Below, one piece after another: positions 1-9,004 of a stretch of 40,311 bases of DNA. Below the pieces are notes generated by a model. The model made no database searches. It saw nothing but the letters and a program-made list of their open reading frames with translations, and was not told the origin of the DNA. Location of the stretch: contig SLDE01000018.1 in the NCBI GenBank assembly GCA_007125455.1, forward strand, positions 1 through 40,311. The letters are read 5' to 3'. The stretch comes from Ectothiorhodospiraceae bacterium (GTDB lineage Bacteria > Pseudomonadota > Gammaproteobacteria > Thiohalomonadales > Thiohalomonadaceae). How positions within the stretch are numbered: the first letter of the stretch is position 1; every line of letters starts with the position of its first letter. Both the position numbers and the translations under genes were made by a program.

Positions 1-2268
1 GGCCAGTTCGATACGCCCTGCCTCGCTGGGGCCGTACACCTCGGCCACCAGGGTCTGGCGTACCGGCGGGCCGGGCGGCACCTCGGCCACTTTGATCTTG
101 GCCTCATGGCGTTGTGCGATGGGTTCGATCAGGCCGCGCACCTGCTTGGCGATGTCACGGCTCTGTAGATTGCGCTGATGGCGGTCGACCAGGTTCACCT
201 GCAGGTCGGCGCGGGCCGGGCCACCGCGCAGGTAGTAGTGTCGGATCAGGCCATTGAAGTTGAAGGGTGCCGCCACGCCGCTGTAAACCTGCACATCGCG
301 CACCGTATCGACGGCAGTGATCACCCGCGCCATCTCACGGGCGACGGCATCGGTTCGCTCCAGGGTGCTGCCCTCGGGCATGTCGATAATGACCTGAAAC
401 TCGTTCTTGTTGTCAAACGGCAGCATCTTGACTTCGACCAGGTTGGCCGGGAACAGCATCAGCGCACCAATCAGTAGCAGGATGGCGCCGCTCAAGAACA
501 ACCAGCGATTGCGCGCCGAAGCCAGGATGAACACCATGCTGCGCCGATACATCGCCGTCAGCGGACCTTCCGCTTCGCCATCCTGGCCGTGGTTGCGCAG
601 GCGCGCCAACAACCCCGCGTGGCGGGAGAGCGGTGCTTGGTCCGATGCGTTGCCATTCGCGGCGTCCCTTTTCAACCAGCGCACGCTGGCCCAGGGCGTG
701 ATGATGAAGGCCACCAGCATGGAGGCGGCCATGGCGATGCTTGCCCCAACGGGGATCGGCCGCATGTAAGGCCCCATCAGGCCACCAACCGCGGACATTG
801 GCAGGATCGACAGGATCACCGCCAGGGTGGCCAGGATCAAGGGGCGGCGCACCTCGTCGACGGCCTCGATCACCACCTGGGCGATGTCTCGCCCGTGGTT
901 GCCCGGCATCTGCAGGTGCCGGACGATGTTCTCGATGTCGACGATCGGGTCATCCACCAGGATGCCAATGGAGAAGATCAGGGCGAACAGGGTGATGCGG
1001 TTGAGCGTGTAGTCGAGGAAGTAGAAGCCGCTCAGGGTAATGGCGAGTGTCACCGGGATGGCGATAGCAACGACCATGGACGCGCGCCAGCCCAGGAAGA
1101 ACCAGATCAGCAGGGTCACCGAGAATACCGCGATGCCCATGTGCAGCAGCAGTTCGTTGGACTTTGTGGTGGCGGTGAAGCCGTAGTTACGGGTCACCTC
1201 GACCTTGACCGAGGCGGGGATCAGACGCCCCTTTTCCGCTTCGACCCGGTTCATCACCCGGTCGACCACGTCGATGGCACTGGTCCCCGGCAGCTTGGCC
1301 ACCGAGATGGTCACGGCATTGCGAAAACTGCCTGGCCGGAACGTCTCGTCTTCGCCCAGCTCATCCAGAACACCGGCCCCGTAGCTGAAGTGCACGTAGT
1401 TGTCCGGTTCGCCCGGGCCGTCCTCGATGGTGGCGATATCACCCAGGCGCAGTGGTTTCTTCAGCGCAGCGATGATGGTCATGTCATAGTTCTTGACCTG
1501 GGTGTCGGCCACGTCCTCGGCCGATCGGTAGGTGGCGACGCCGTCAACCCTGACCTCGCTATCGGCCATGCGGATGCCACCGGCCGTGACCGACTGGTTG
1601 CCTTGGTGCAGGGCATACACGATATCGCTGAGCATGACGTTGTTGGCACGCAGCGCAGCACGATCGGGCAGCACCCGTAGCTCGCGCTGTTGGCCGCCGA
1701 TGACCTTGGTCTCTGCCACATCCTTGACACCCTTCAACTCCTCGCGAAGTTGAACGGCCAGGCGACGCAGCATGTAAGCGTCGTAGTGGTCGCTCCACAA
1801 GGTCAGGGTCAGCACCGGCACATCGTCGATGTTACGCATTGTCAGCACGGGCGTGGAGGCACCCGCTGGCAGCCAGTCGAGATTTTCGTCGATCTGGGTA
1901 CGGGCCTCGGTGATCGCCTGCAGGGGCGAGTAGCCGACGTAGAAGCGCAGGGAAACCAGACACTGGTTTTCCAATGCGGTGGTGTATACGTATTCGACAC
2001 CAGGCAGTTCCTTCAGCAGACTCTGCAACGGGCGGCAGACCCGCTGCTCCACATCAGGTGCCGGGGTTGCCGCGATATCGACGCGCACATCGATCATGGT
2101 GACGTTGATCTGAGGCTCTTCCTCGCGCGGCAGGTTGGCAATGGCCACGAGGCCGATCAGGGTTGCGATAAGGATCACCAGCGGGGTGATCTTGGAATGG
2201 ATGAACTCTGCGATCAGGCGTTGGCTGAAGCTCATCGGAGGTGATTGGGGCGAGACAGGATTCGACAT
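1..2268 (-). CDS. RND efflux transporter, AcrB/CzcA-like permease subunit (C-terminus runs off the left edge)
   Basis: Minus-strand frame open from ATG at 2268 to the window edge: MSNPVSPQSPPMSFSQRLIAEFIHSKITPLVILIATLIGLVAIANLPREEEPQINVTMIDVRVDI...; RND N-terminal and TM motifs (e.g. GILVDDPIVDIENI). Adjacent to a membrane-fusion protein. Not in the ORF table because it is open at the edge. Confidence 0.9.
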   Translation of the reverse strand, partial: MSNPVSPQSPPMSFSQRLIAEFIHSKITPLVILIATLIGLVAIANLPREEEPQINVTMIDVRVDIAATPAPDVEQRVCRPLQSLLKELPGVEYVYTTALENQCLVSLRFYVGYSPLQAITEARTQIDENLDWLPAGASTPVLTMRNIDDVPVLTLTLWSDHYDAYMLRRLAVQLREELKGVKDVAETKVIGGQQRELRVLPDRAALRANNVMLSDIVYALHQGNQSVTAGGIRMADSEVRVDGVATYRSAEDVADTQVKNYDMTIIAALKKPLRLGDIATIEDGPGEPDNYVHFSYGAGVLDELGEDETFRPGSFRNAVTISVAKLPGTSAIDVVDRVMNRVEAEKGRLIPASVKVEVTRNYGFTATTKSNELLLHMGIAVFSVTLLIWFFLGWRASMVVAIAIPVTLAITLSGFYFLDYTLNRITLFALIFSIGILVDDPIVDIENIVRHLQMPGNHGRDIAQVVIEAVDEVRRPLILATLAVILSILPMSAVGGLMGPYMRPIPVGASIAMAASMLVAFIITPWASVRWLKRDAANGNASDQAPLSRHAGLLARLRNHGQDGEAEGPLTAMYRRSMVFILASARNRWLFLSGAILLLIGALMLFPANLVEVKMLPFDNKNEFQVIIDMPEGSTLERTDAVAREMARVITAVDTVRDVQVYSGVAAPFNFNGLIRHYYLRGGPARADLQVNLVDRHQRNLQSRDIAKQVRGLIEPIAQRHEAKIKVAEVPPGPPVRQTLVAEVYGPSEAGRIELA

Positions 2269-2272
2269 ACGG

Positions 2273-3358
2273 CTAGAGACGGTCGCCGTCGCGCAGGCTT
2301 TCGGTCGGGTTCAACACGATGCGCTCACCCGCCGTCAGGCCGGACAGTACCTCGATGCCGTCCCGCTCCTGTCGGCCGGTTCGCACCAGGCGCAGTTCGG
2401 CACTACCAAGGTTATCGATGAACACGACGTCGAGCTGACCGCGCTTGAGCAGCGCACTGCTCGGCACGATGATCGTCGAACGTGAGCCGCTGGCGAAATG
2501 CACCCGCCCCAGCATACCCAGCTTAAGACCATTCGCCGACGGCAGGTCAATGCGGGCGATGAATGAGCGCGTCGCCTGGTCGACCACGGGCACCACCTCG
2601 GCAAACTCGGCCTCTATCGCCAGGCCCGCCGCACCGATTGTCACCCGTGCCGGTCTACCGGGCTCAACCTCGCGGGCGAAGCGTTCGGGAATACGGGTCT
2701 CGATCCACATGGAATCAGGGTCATACAGGGTCACCAGAACGGGGCCCTCGGTGACATCCCTGCCGGAGGCCAGGCCCGGTGTGGCGAAGTCGCCTGGGTT
2801 GACGCTTTTGTCGGCGACAATTCCGTCGATGGGGCTTGTCAGGGTGGTGTAGCCGAGCTGGGTAGCGGCATCCTTGACAGCGGCCTCGGCCCCGTCGAAC
2901 TCAGCCAGGGCGCTCTTCCAGTTGGCCGTTGCCGCACCCAGGTCATGGGCCGATGCCAGCTTATCCTCGTGCAGGCGCTGGATGCGTTGGTGCTCTCGCT
3001 CCATCCGCTCCAGATTGGCCCTGGCGGTATTCAGGCGCGACTGGGCCACCCGCCGTCTTGCCAGGAAATCCTCGGATTCGAGCTCCAGCAGGATATCCCC
3101 GTGCTTCACCCGTTGACCTGCCCGCACATGCACCGACTTGACTCGTCCTGTCACCAGGGGAATCACATCGATGCGATTGCGCGAATCGACGACACCGTCG
3201 TACTCAACCCATTCGGACAGGTTGGAGGTGATGACCTCGAAGCGCGTATCGGGATAAACCGCTGGCGGTTCGTCGGCGATGGCGGCCGTTGCCGCCAGGC
3301 TGAGCGCGATAAGGCTTGCCTGACTGAGTTGCATCAAAGACTGAGCGCATCGGGCCAT
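2273..3358 (-). CDS. RND efflux periplasmic adaptor (membrane fusion protein)
   Basis: HlyD/MFP-type translation (GRVKSVHVRAGQRVKHGDILLELESEDF...TLTSPIDGIVADKSVNPGDF) ending 4 nt before the RND start. Start chosen at MARCAQSLMQLSQASLIALSLAATAAIADEP (signal peptide); alternative starts at 3496 or 3568. Confidence 0.85.
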   Translation of the reverse strand: MARCAQSLMQLSQASLIALSLAATAAIADEPPAVYPDTRFEVITSNLSEWVEYDGVVDSRNRIDVIPLVTGRVKSVHVRAGQRVKHGDILLELESEDFLARRRVAQSRLNTARANLERMEREHQRIQRLHEDKLASAHDLGAATANWKSALAEFDGAEAAVKDAATQLGYTTLTSPIDGIVADKSVNPGDFATPGLASGRDVTEGPVLVTLYDPDSMWIETRIPERFAREVEPGRPARVTIGAAGLAIEAEFAEVVPVVDQATRSFIARIDLPSANGLKLGMLGRVHFASGSRSTIIVPSSALLKRGQLDVVFIDNLGSAELRLVRTGRQERDGIEVLSGLTAGERIVLNPTESLRDGDRL

Positions 3359-3582
3359 CGTGAACCCAGGTGCCGAAACGGGAAAAAGCCCTGCCTCACT
3401 CGACATCTCGACGGCATGGGCGCCTGGGATGCTGGCCGCCAGCGAGCCGAACAACCCGACTCGGATGGGCGTTCGGGTGGAGATCTGCTTTTTCATATCC
3501 CTGATTCTCTGGTTTGTCCCGGTAACGCCAGGGTGTTCCGGCAACACGCACGAGCTTAGGGAAAACAAGGGCAGGGATCTAT

Positions 3583-3598
3583 CCTGCTAATTAGCAGG
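3583..3598. promoter_or_regulatory. 16-bp perfect palindrome CCTGCTAATTAGCAGG (candidate operator)
   Basis: Self-complementary sequence read directly; lies between the efflux operon and the LuxR-type regulator gene. Confidence 0.5.
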
Positions 3599-3693
3599 TA
3601 TGAGGTGTGGGGCACCGAGTAGCCGGTAGTGCTTTGCCCCAGCGTCTGCGGCTGGGATGTATCAGTCGATGATTGTTGAACCAGCCTGACGGC

Positions 3694-4476
3694 TCAGCCG
3701 GATGCCTGATTCAACCACAGGCTCATCAGCCCCGCCCGGCCCCGCACACCGAACTTGCGGAACACACCGGTGACATAGCTGTGGGTAGTCGAGAATGCGA
3801 GCCCCAGCTGTTCTGCAATCTGCTTTTCCGTGGCTTCGGTCAGAAGCAGCTTCAGCACATCACGTTCCCGAGGCATCAAGGGCGTGGATGCGACCAGTAA
3901 ACCATGGCTCAGCATCAGTCGACGATGAAACCACTTGATGCCGCGCAAGGTAAAAGCGAGCAGTTCCGCTTCATTTTCCGTGAACGGCTGACGGGAATGA
4001 AAGCCAAAATAGGATTCGGCGTCCTGATTGACCGGGAAGCCAACCCAAACGGAGTCGTGGGTACCGACGGAGGCATAGAATTGCTTGTAGTAGGGTGAAT
4101 CAAACCAGTCTGCAGGCAAATCCCTGCGGATAATATGACACCGGAACGTGCCGACCTCCTTCAGCGGAAGAAGAAAGGCGGGATCAACCTCCCTGCGCTC
4201 CCAGCGTCGCTTTATCTCCTTAACGAGCTCTTCATCGGGGTGCGGAGCCACCGCGTGAAGTTGCTGACCACCGGGCACCCGCCACCCCTTCAGGGGATCG
4301 TCGGCATAATCGCCCGACATGCACACGGCACCGGTCCAATTGGCATTCCAGGCACCCACCAGATCGCAAAGGGAGCTCATCAGGTAGCTGGTTGCCTCTT
4401 CGGTTTGGTTGACGCCAAAATCTGCCAGACCATCCCAAATGCGATTTACTTCTTCGTAAGCGGCTACCGGATTCAT
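3694..4476 (-). CDS. LuxR-family HTH transcriptional regulator
   Basis: C-terminal LuxR HTH: LMPRERDVLKLLLTEATEKQIAEQLGLAFSTTHSYVTGVFRKFGVRGRAGLMSLWL. Confidence 0.85.
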   Translation of the reverse strand: MNPVAAYEEVNRIWDGLADFGVNQTEEATSYLMSSLCDLVGAWNANWTGAVCMSGDYADDPLKGWRVPGGQQLHAVAPHPDEELVKEIKRRWERREVDPAFLLPLKEVGTFRCHIIRRDLPADWFDSPYYKQFYASVGTHDSVWVGFPVNQDAESYFGFHSRQPFTENEAELLAFTLRGIKWFHRRLMLSHGLLVASTPLMPRERDVLKLLLTEATEKQIAEQLGLAFSTTHSYVTGVFRKFGVRGRAGLMSLWLNQASG

Positions 4477-4574
4477 GAAGTCTCAGTTCGGTTGTCATGA
4501 GCATCGCCCAGGCGCGGGTTCGCATCCTCGGCATACGATTATCCAGAATTCGCTGCTGGACGCAACGGAAACTA

Positions 4575-4615
4575 ACGAACTAAGGGTAACGAACTACGGG
4601 AAAGCGAACTAAGGG
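4575..4615. repeat. Three imperfect tandem copies of ACGAACTAAGGG, period 14-15 bp
   Basis: ACGAACTAAGGG (4575), ACGAACTACGGG (4589), GCGAACTAAGGG (4604). Confidence 0.7.
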
Positions 4616-4638
4616 GACACCCACCGTTCGACTTGTCT

Positions 4639-4656
4639 GTCGGCCTAAAGGCCGAC
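4639..4656. repeat. REP-like hairpin GTCGGCCT-AA-AGGCCGAC
   Basis: Perfect 8-bp inverted repeat with a 2-nt loop. Confidence 0.65.
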
Positions 4657-4675
4657 CTACATGGCATGGGTTTTT

Positions 4676-4705
4676 CTCTGTGTGCTCTGTGCCCTCTGTG
4701 TTGAA
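4676..4705. repeat. Solo arm of the CTCTGTGNN 9-bp repeat family
   Basis: CTCTGTGTG-CTCTGTGCC-CTCTGTGTT-GAA, matching the right arms of the paired elements at 9105-9138 and 12781-12810. Confidence 0.7.
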
Positions 4706-4720
4706 AGCTTGTATCTACTC

Positions 4721-4750
4721 GCCCCCTCTCCCCTCAAGGGGAGAGGGGGC
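4721..4750. terminator. Perfect 14-bp inverted repeat GCCCCCTCTCCCCT-CA-AGGGGAGAGGGGGC
   Basis: Read directly; intergenic, between the LuxR and tpx genes. Terminator or REP-like repeat. Confidence 0.6.
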
Positions 4751-4872
4751 TTAACAGATTATTTTTATTTCGCTTGCTCACCGCAAGGACGTAGACAAGC
4801 CGATGATCGTTCAGACGACTCCGGGGGTGTCGTCTGTGCTGACTATTCGATGCGCTGGGTAATGACTTATCC

Positions 4873-5373
4873 CTACAACACTGCCACTGCCGCATCGTAA
4901 TCCGGCTCGTGGGTGATCTCGCCCACCAGTTGGCTGTGCAGGACCTTGTTGTCTTCATCCAGCACCAGCACGGCACGGGCGGTGATCCCGGCCAGTGGGC
5001 CATCGGTGATCAGCATGCCGTAGTCCTTGGCGAAGTGCTTGTCGCGCATCATCGACAGGGTGACGACATTCTCCAGCTTTTCGCCGGTGCAAAAGCGTTG
5101 CGCGGCGAAGGGCAGATCGGCGGAGACGATCAGCGCCACCAAATCCTTGGCGTGATCCTTGGCTATCTGATTGAACTTGACGGTGGAGGCGGCGCAGACG
5201 CCAGTATCCATGCTGGGGACGATGCTGATCAACTTCTTCTTGCCGACAAAATCGGCCAGGGTTTTGTCGGCCAGCTCAACGCTGGTGAGGGAGAAATCGG
5301 GGGCAGTTGTGCCGATCGCGGGCAGTTCGCCGTTGGTGGTGACGGGGTTGCCTTCGAGGGTAACGCTAGCCAT
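4873..5373 (-). CDS. tpx: Thiol peroxidase
   Basis: MASVTLEGNPVTTNGELPAIGTTAPDFSLTSVELADKTL...PSMDTGVCAAST...SADLPFAAQRFCTGE; both Tpx cysteines present. Confidence 0.93.
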   Translation of the reverse strand: MASVTLEGNPVTTNGELPAIGTTAPDFSLTSVELADKTLADFVGKKKLISIVPSMDTGVCAASTVKFNQIAKDHAKDLVALIVSADLPFAAQRFCTGEKLENVVTLSMMRDKHFAKDYGMLITDGPLAGITARAVLVLDEDNKVLHSQLVGEITHEPDYDAAVAVL

Positions 5374-5457
5374 GGGCTTTACTCCTGGTTGGTGGAAATT
5401 TATTATCAAGCCATAAAACTATAGGCTGACCCAATACAAATTACCACTCCCTATCCC

Positions 5458-5757
5458 CTACTTATCCCACATCACCTGTGCGTTGCTCTGCTGCGCATCC
5501 CGCAGTAGCTTGATCATCGGCATGGCACGTTGCGCCAGACCCGGCTTGAAATCCTCCTCGTCGGCGTCGGGAGCTTGCTCGGCAGCCTTGCTGGCGGCAA
5601 CTGCGGCCTCCAGCCGCGCCAGGGCCACGGGAATATCCTCGGGCATCATCGCGCTGGGGATGGTACCGCTGTGGCCCATGATCTTGAGCAGGCTGCGGGC
5701 CACATCTCCCATCATGGTGATATCCGCCGAGGCGGGTGAGCTAAAGGTGACTAGCAT
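5458..5757 (-). CDS. DUF1840 domain-containing protein
   Basis: MLVTFSSPASADITMMGDVARSLLKIMGHSGTIPSAMMPEDIPVALARLEAAV, DUF1840 signature. Confidence 0.85.
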   Translation of the reverse strand: MLVTFSSPASADITMMGDVARSLLKIMGHSGTIPSAMMPEDIPVALARLEAAVAASKAAEQAPDADEEDFKPGLAQRAMPMIKLLRDAQQSNAQVMWDK

Positions 5758-5796
5758 CGGTTTCTCCCAGTTATTCGGTGGTGTAACGGATTCAGC

Positions 5797-6240
5797 TTAA
5801 CACTGTCGGCAGGGTTCAGTGGGTAAACCACGACGCAACCAACCGGGCCCGGCACCACTGCCGGCCATGCCCTCACGGATATTATAGACCTGGGTGAAGC
5901 CCTGGGCCTGTAGGAAGCGTTGTACCTGGGTGGTACGGTTGCCGGTACGGCAGATCAGGCCGATTGGGGCATTACGATCGCCATCAACGCTGCGCAACAC
6001 CTCGTCGAGAAAGCCGCGCGGCCCATCGGGGTGGAGCATATTTATCCGCAGCACCCCTTTGGCAACACCGGTCTGGCGCCACTCACGCGGGGTGCGGATA
6101 TCGATCACGGTCAGCTGCTCTCGCTCCATCAACTCCCGCGCCTCCGGCGCAGAGAGGTTCTGCGGCTGCGCCGCGGTCGGCGTGATCGCTTGTGCCAGGC
6201 CAACGAACAGAAACAGGCTTACTATCAGTAGGTACTTCAA
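5797..6240 (-). CDS. Rhodanese-like domain protein (exported)
   Basis: Rhodanese active-site loop ICRTGNRTT. Probable TTG start at 6240 (LKYLLIVSLFLFVGLAQA signal peptide) with AGGAG just upstream; the ATG ORF extends to 6297. Confidence 0.85.
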   Translation of the reverse strand: MKYLLIVSLFLFVGLAQAITPTAAQPQNLSAPEARELMEREQLTVIDIRTPREWRQTGVAKGVLRINMLHPDGPRGFLDEVLRSVDGDRNAPIGLICRTGNRTTQVQRFLQAQGFTQVYNIREGMAGSGAGPGWLRRGLPTEPCRQC

Positions 6241-6499
6241 GGGACAACTCCTAAATAGACTTCGGTTCAGCCAATCAGATGCAGGCAAGGGGGACAAGTT
6301 CCACTAACCATCACGCCTTATTCACAATTGGGGCAAGCCGAACTATGGCCATAGGCGGTAAGTAACCGCTCACCTTGCCGCAAGACCACAAAAACACGTA
6401 ACTAATTGATTTATATAGCGCATGTGCGACACGGCCTAAAATGGCAGCAAACCGCCGCAAGCCCCGTGGGGACAGGCACTTGGCCCGCTTGCCCAAGTG

Positions 6500-6537
6500 T
6501 TACCCACAAACTTATCCACAGCTTTTGTGGATAAGTT
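6500..6537. promoter_or_regulatory. Cluster of DnaA-box-like 9-mers within a 12-bp perfect inverted repeat
   Basis: TTACCCACA (6500-6508, one mismatch), TTATCCACA (6512-6520), TGTGGATAA (6526-6534); arms AACTTATCCACA / TGTGGATAAGTT. Confidence 0.5.
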
Positions 6538-6553
6538 TTTCACCCAAACATAA

Positions 6554-6580
6554 AAAAGGGCAGCCGCTGGCTACCCTTTT
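6554..6580. terminator. Rho-independent-type bidirectional terminator
   Basis: AAAAGGG-C-AGCC-gct-GGCT-A-CCCTTTT stem-loop with flanking A/T runs. Confidence 0.65.
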
Positions 6581-6676
6581 GCTAAGCCCCAGAGGGGGCT
6601 GATCTAAATAATATTTACACTCTAGCGCAACTGAGCCATCCCTGCTGTGATGGCAACACAACGCCGAACCGCCCGC

Positions 6677-6883
6677 CTAGGCCCAAGCGTCGAGTCGGCC
6701 CTCCATCGGGCGCTGGTCATCGCCGGTGCGGCTTTGCTGCTCGTTGCTGGTCTCCTGGCTTTCCTCGACCGGATTGGCAATCACTGCCTCGTTCTGGGAC
6801 TGGCTGCGCATCTCCTCCTGGGTCTGAGAATAGAGCGGCGCCAGCGAGGACTGCTGAGTATTGGGATTGACGTTGTTGATCAT
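6677..6883 (-). CDS. Small hypothetical protein (68 aa, Q/N/E/S-rich)
   Basis: MINNVNPNTQQSSLAPLYSQTQEEMRSQSQNEAVIANPVEESQETSNEQQSRTGDDQRPMEGRLDAWA; strong AAAGGAG ribosome-binding site upstream of the ATG. Confidence 0.6.
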   Translation of the reverse strand: MINNVNPNTQQSSLAPLYSQTQEEMRSQSQNEAVIANPVEESQETSNEQQSRTGDDQRPMEGRLDAWA

Positions 6884-6949
6884 GGTGGACTCCTTTCAGG
6901 ACTCCCGTTGCTAGTACACTGATTCTAGCAGAAAATCCGCCGTGCGCCA

Positions 6950-8956
6950 CTATTGGAGCATGTTCTTGAGATTGGCCAGGTGGGCCTTGCCACGCTGCTG
7001 ACGCACCTCTTCGGGCACCTCGATCCCCTTGCCCTCCCATTCGATGTCGTCCTGGGGCAGTTCGGCAAGGAAACGGCTGGGTTCGCAGCGCACCAGCTCG
7101 CCGCCCCGGCGGCGGCGGTGGGCGAGGGTGATGGTGAGGGTGCGCTGGGCGCGGGTGATCCCCACGTAGGCGAGGCGGCGCTCTTCTTCGATGTTGTCCT
7201 CCTCGATGGAGACCCGGTGCGGCAGCAACTCCTCCTCGGCACCGACCAGGAAGACGTGGGGGAATTCCAGCCCCTTGGCGGCGTGCAGGGTCATCAGGCG
7301 CACGCTGTCGCCGCCTTCCTCTTCGTTCTGGCGTTCGAGGATGTCGAGCAGGCTGATGCGTGCAACCATCTCGGAGAGGTCTTCGATCTGGTTCTCTGGG
7401 TCGTCGGCCATGCGTTGCAGCCAGCCCAGCAGCTCCTCCACGTTGGCCATCTTGCGTTCGGCCTGTTTGAGATCTTTGCAGTTGTCGTTGAGCCAGAGTT
7501 GGTAGTCGATCTCGCGCACCAGGTCGCGCACCGCCGCCACCGGCTCGCCACGGCGGGCGCGATCGGCGATGTCCACCAGCCAGTGGGCGAACTGGCTGAG
7601 CCGCCCATGGGCCCGTTCGCTGAGGGCCTGCTTGAGGCCCAGCTCAAAGCTGGCAGCAAACAGGCTGATCCCGCGCCCACCGGCGTAGGCACCGAGTTTT
7701 TCGATGGTGCTGGCCCCCAGCTCGCGCCGCGGGGTGTTGACCACCCGCAGGAAGGCGCTGTCGTCATCCGGGTTCACCAGCAGGCGCAGGTAGGCCATGA
7801 TGTCCTTCACCTCGGTGTGCGAAAAGAAGGAGGTGCCGCCGGAGAGGGTGTAGGGGATGCGGTTTTCGCGCAGGGTCTTTTCGAACAGGCGCGACTGGTG
7901 GTTGCCGCGATAGAGGATGGCAAATTCGCCATATTCGGCGCGGTGTTGCAGGCGGTGGTGGATGATCTGCGAGGCCACCTTGAGGGCCTCGTCCTGCTCG
8001 TCGGCGGCGGAGACGATGCGGATCGGATCGCCATAGCCCAGCTCGCTCCACAGCTTCTTTTCGAAGACGTGGGGGTTGTGGTCGATGAGCTGGTTGGCGG
8101 CCTTGAGGATGCGCCCCATGGAGCGGTAGTTCTGCTCCAGCTTGATCACCTTGAGGGTGGGGAAGTCCTGGCTCAGTAGCGCCAGGTTCTCCGGCTGGGC
8201 GCCGCGCCAGGCGTAGATGGACTGGTCGTCATCGCCCACCACGGTGAGCGCACCGCGCACCCCCACCAGCAGGCGCACCAGGCGGTACTGGGTGGCGTTG
8301 GTGTCCTGGTATTCATCCACCAGCAGGTAGCGGATGCGGTTCTGCCAGGCCTCCAGTACCTCGGGGTGCTGCTCGAACAACAGTACCGGCAGCATGATCA
8401 GGTCATCAAAATCGACCGCGTTATAGGCCTTGAGGTGGCGGTTGTAGCTCTCATAGAGGATCGCCGCGCTGTGGGCGAGGGCGTCATCGGCCCCGGCCAA
8501 CGCCTGCTCGGGGGTGATAAAGGCGTTCTTCCAGCTGGAGATGCGCCGCTGCATCTCCTTTTCCAGCGCATCGTCGGTATTCTCCTTGCGCAGCAGCTCG
8601 CGCAGTAGCGCGGCACTGTCCTGGGCATCGAAGATGGTAAAGCCCGGCTTGTAGTCCAGCGCCTTGAGCTCGCGACGCACGATCTCCAGCCCCAGGGTGT
8701 GGAAGGTGGAGACCCGCAGCCCGCGCCCCTCCTTGCCCTCCAGCAGGCCGCTGACGCGCTCCTTCATCTCCCGCGCCGCCTTGTTGGTGAAGGTCACCGC
8801 CGCGATGGTATTGGGCGCCGTGCCGCATTGCTGGATCAGGTGGGCGATCTTCTGGGTGATCACCCGCGTCTTGCCGCTGCCGGCACCGGCCAGCACCAAC
8901 AGGGGACCATCGATATAGCGCACCGCCTCACGTTGGCGGGGATTGAGACCGGACAT
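6950..8956 (-). CDS. rep: ATP-dependent DNA helicase Rep (UvrD/PcrA superfamily 1)
   Basis: MSGLNPRQREAVRYIDGPLLVLAGAGSGKTRVITQKIAHLIQQC...; SF1 motifs DEYQDTN, VGDDDQSIYAWRGA, LMTLHAAKGLEF. The ORF-table extension to 9223 translates a repeat and is not the real N-terminus. Confidence 0.93.
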   Translation of the reverse strand: MSGLNPRQREAVRYIDGPLLVLAGAGSGKTRVITQKIAHLIQQCGTAPNTIAAVTFTNKAAREMKERVSGLLEGKEGRGLRVSTFHTLGLEIVRRELKALDYKPGFTIFDAQDSAALLRELLRKENTDDALEKEMQRRISSWKNAFITPEQALAGADDALAHSAAILYESYNRHLKAYNAVDFDDLIMLPVLLFEQHPEVLEAWQNRIRYLLVDEYQDTNATQYRLVRLLVGVRGALTVVGDDDQSIYAWRGAQPENLALLSQDFPTLKVIKLEQNYRSMGRILKAANQLIDHNPHVFEKKLWSELGYGDPIRIVSAADEQDEALKVASQIIHHRLQHRAEYGEFAILYRGNHQSRLFEKTLRENRIPYTLSGGTSFFSHTEVKDIMAYLRLLVNPDDDSAFLRVVNTPRRELGASTIEKLGAYAGGRGISLFAASFELGLKQALSERAHGRLSQFAHWLVDIADRARRGEPVAAVRDLVREIDYQLWLNDNCKDLKQAERKMANVEELLGWLQRMADDPENQIEDLSEMVARISLLDILERQNEEEGGDSVRLMTLHAAKGLEFPHVFLVGAEEELLPHRVSIEEDNIEEERRLAYVGITRAQRTLTITLAHRRRRGGELVRCEPSRFLAELPQDDIEWEGKGIEVPEEVRQQRGKAHLANLKNMLQ

Positions 8957-9004
8957 GGAACTCACAGGGGACGGCAAACGGGGGCACAGTATACCTGCTA
9001 AAAA

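Noticed and set aside
589-1680. Long plus-strand ORF (363 aa) opposite the RND gene
   Set aside because: Antisense shadow of a real, motif-rich minus-strand gene in GC-rich DNA; Q/G/H/R-rich with no domain pattern.
5300-5440. Possible OxyR site upstream of tpx
   Set aside because: CCTATAGTTTTATGGCTTG keeps only one half-site (ATAG) and the second half and N7 spacing do not fit.
6953-8179. 408-aa plus-strand ORF opposite rep
   Set aside because: Antisense shadow of a clear SF1 helicase; no recognisable motifs. The same applies to 15763-17103 (opposite uvrD), 20093-21313 (opposite sbcB) and 24712-25794 (opposite topA).
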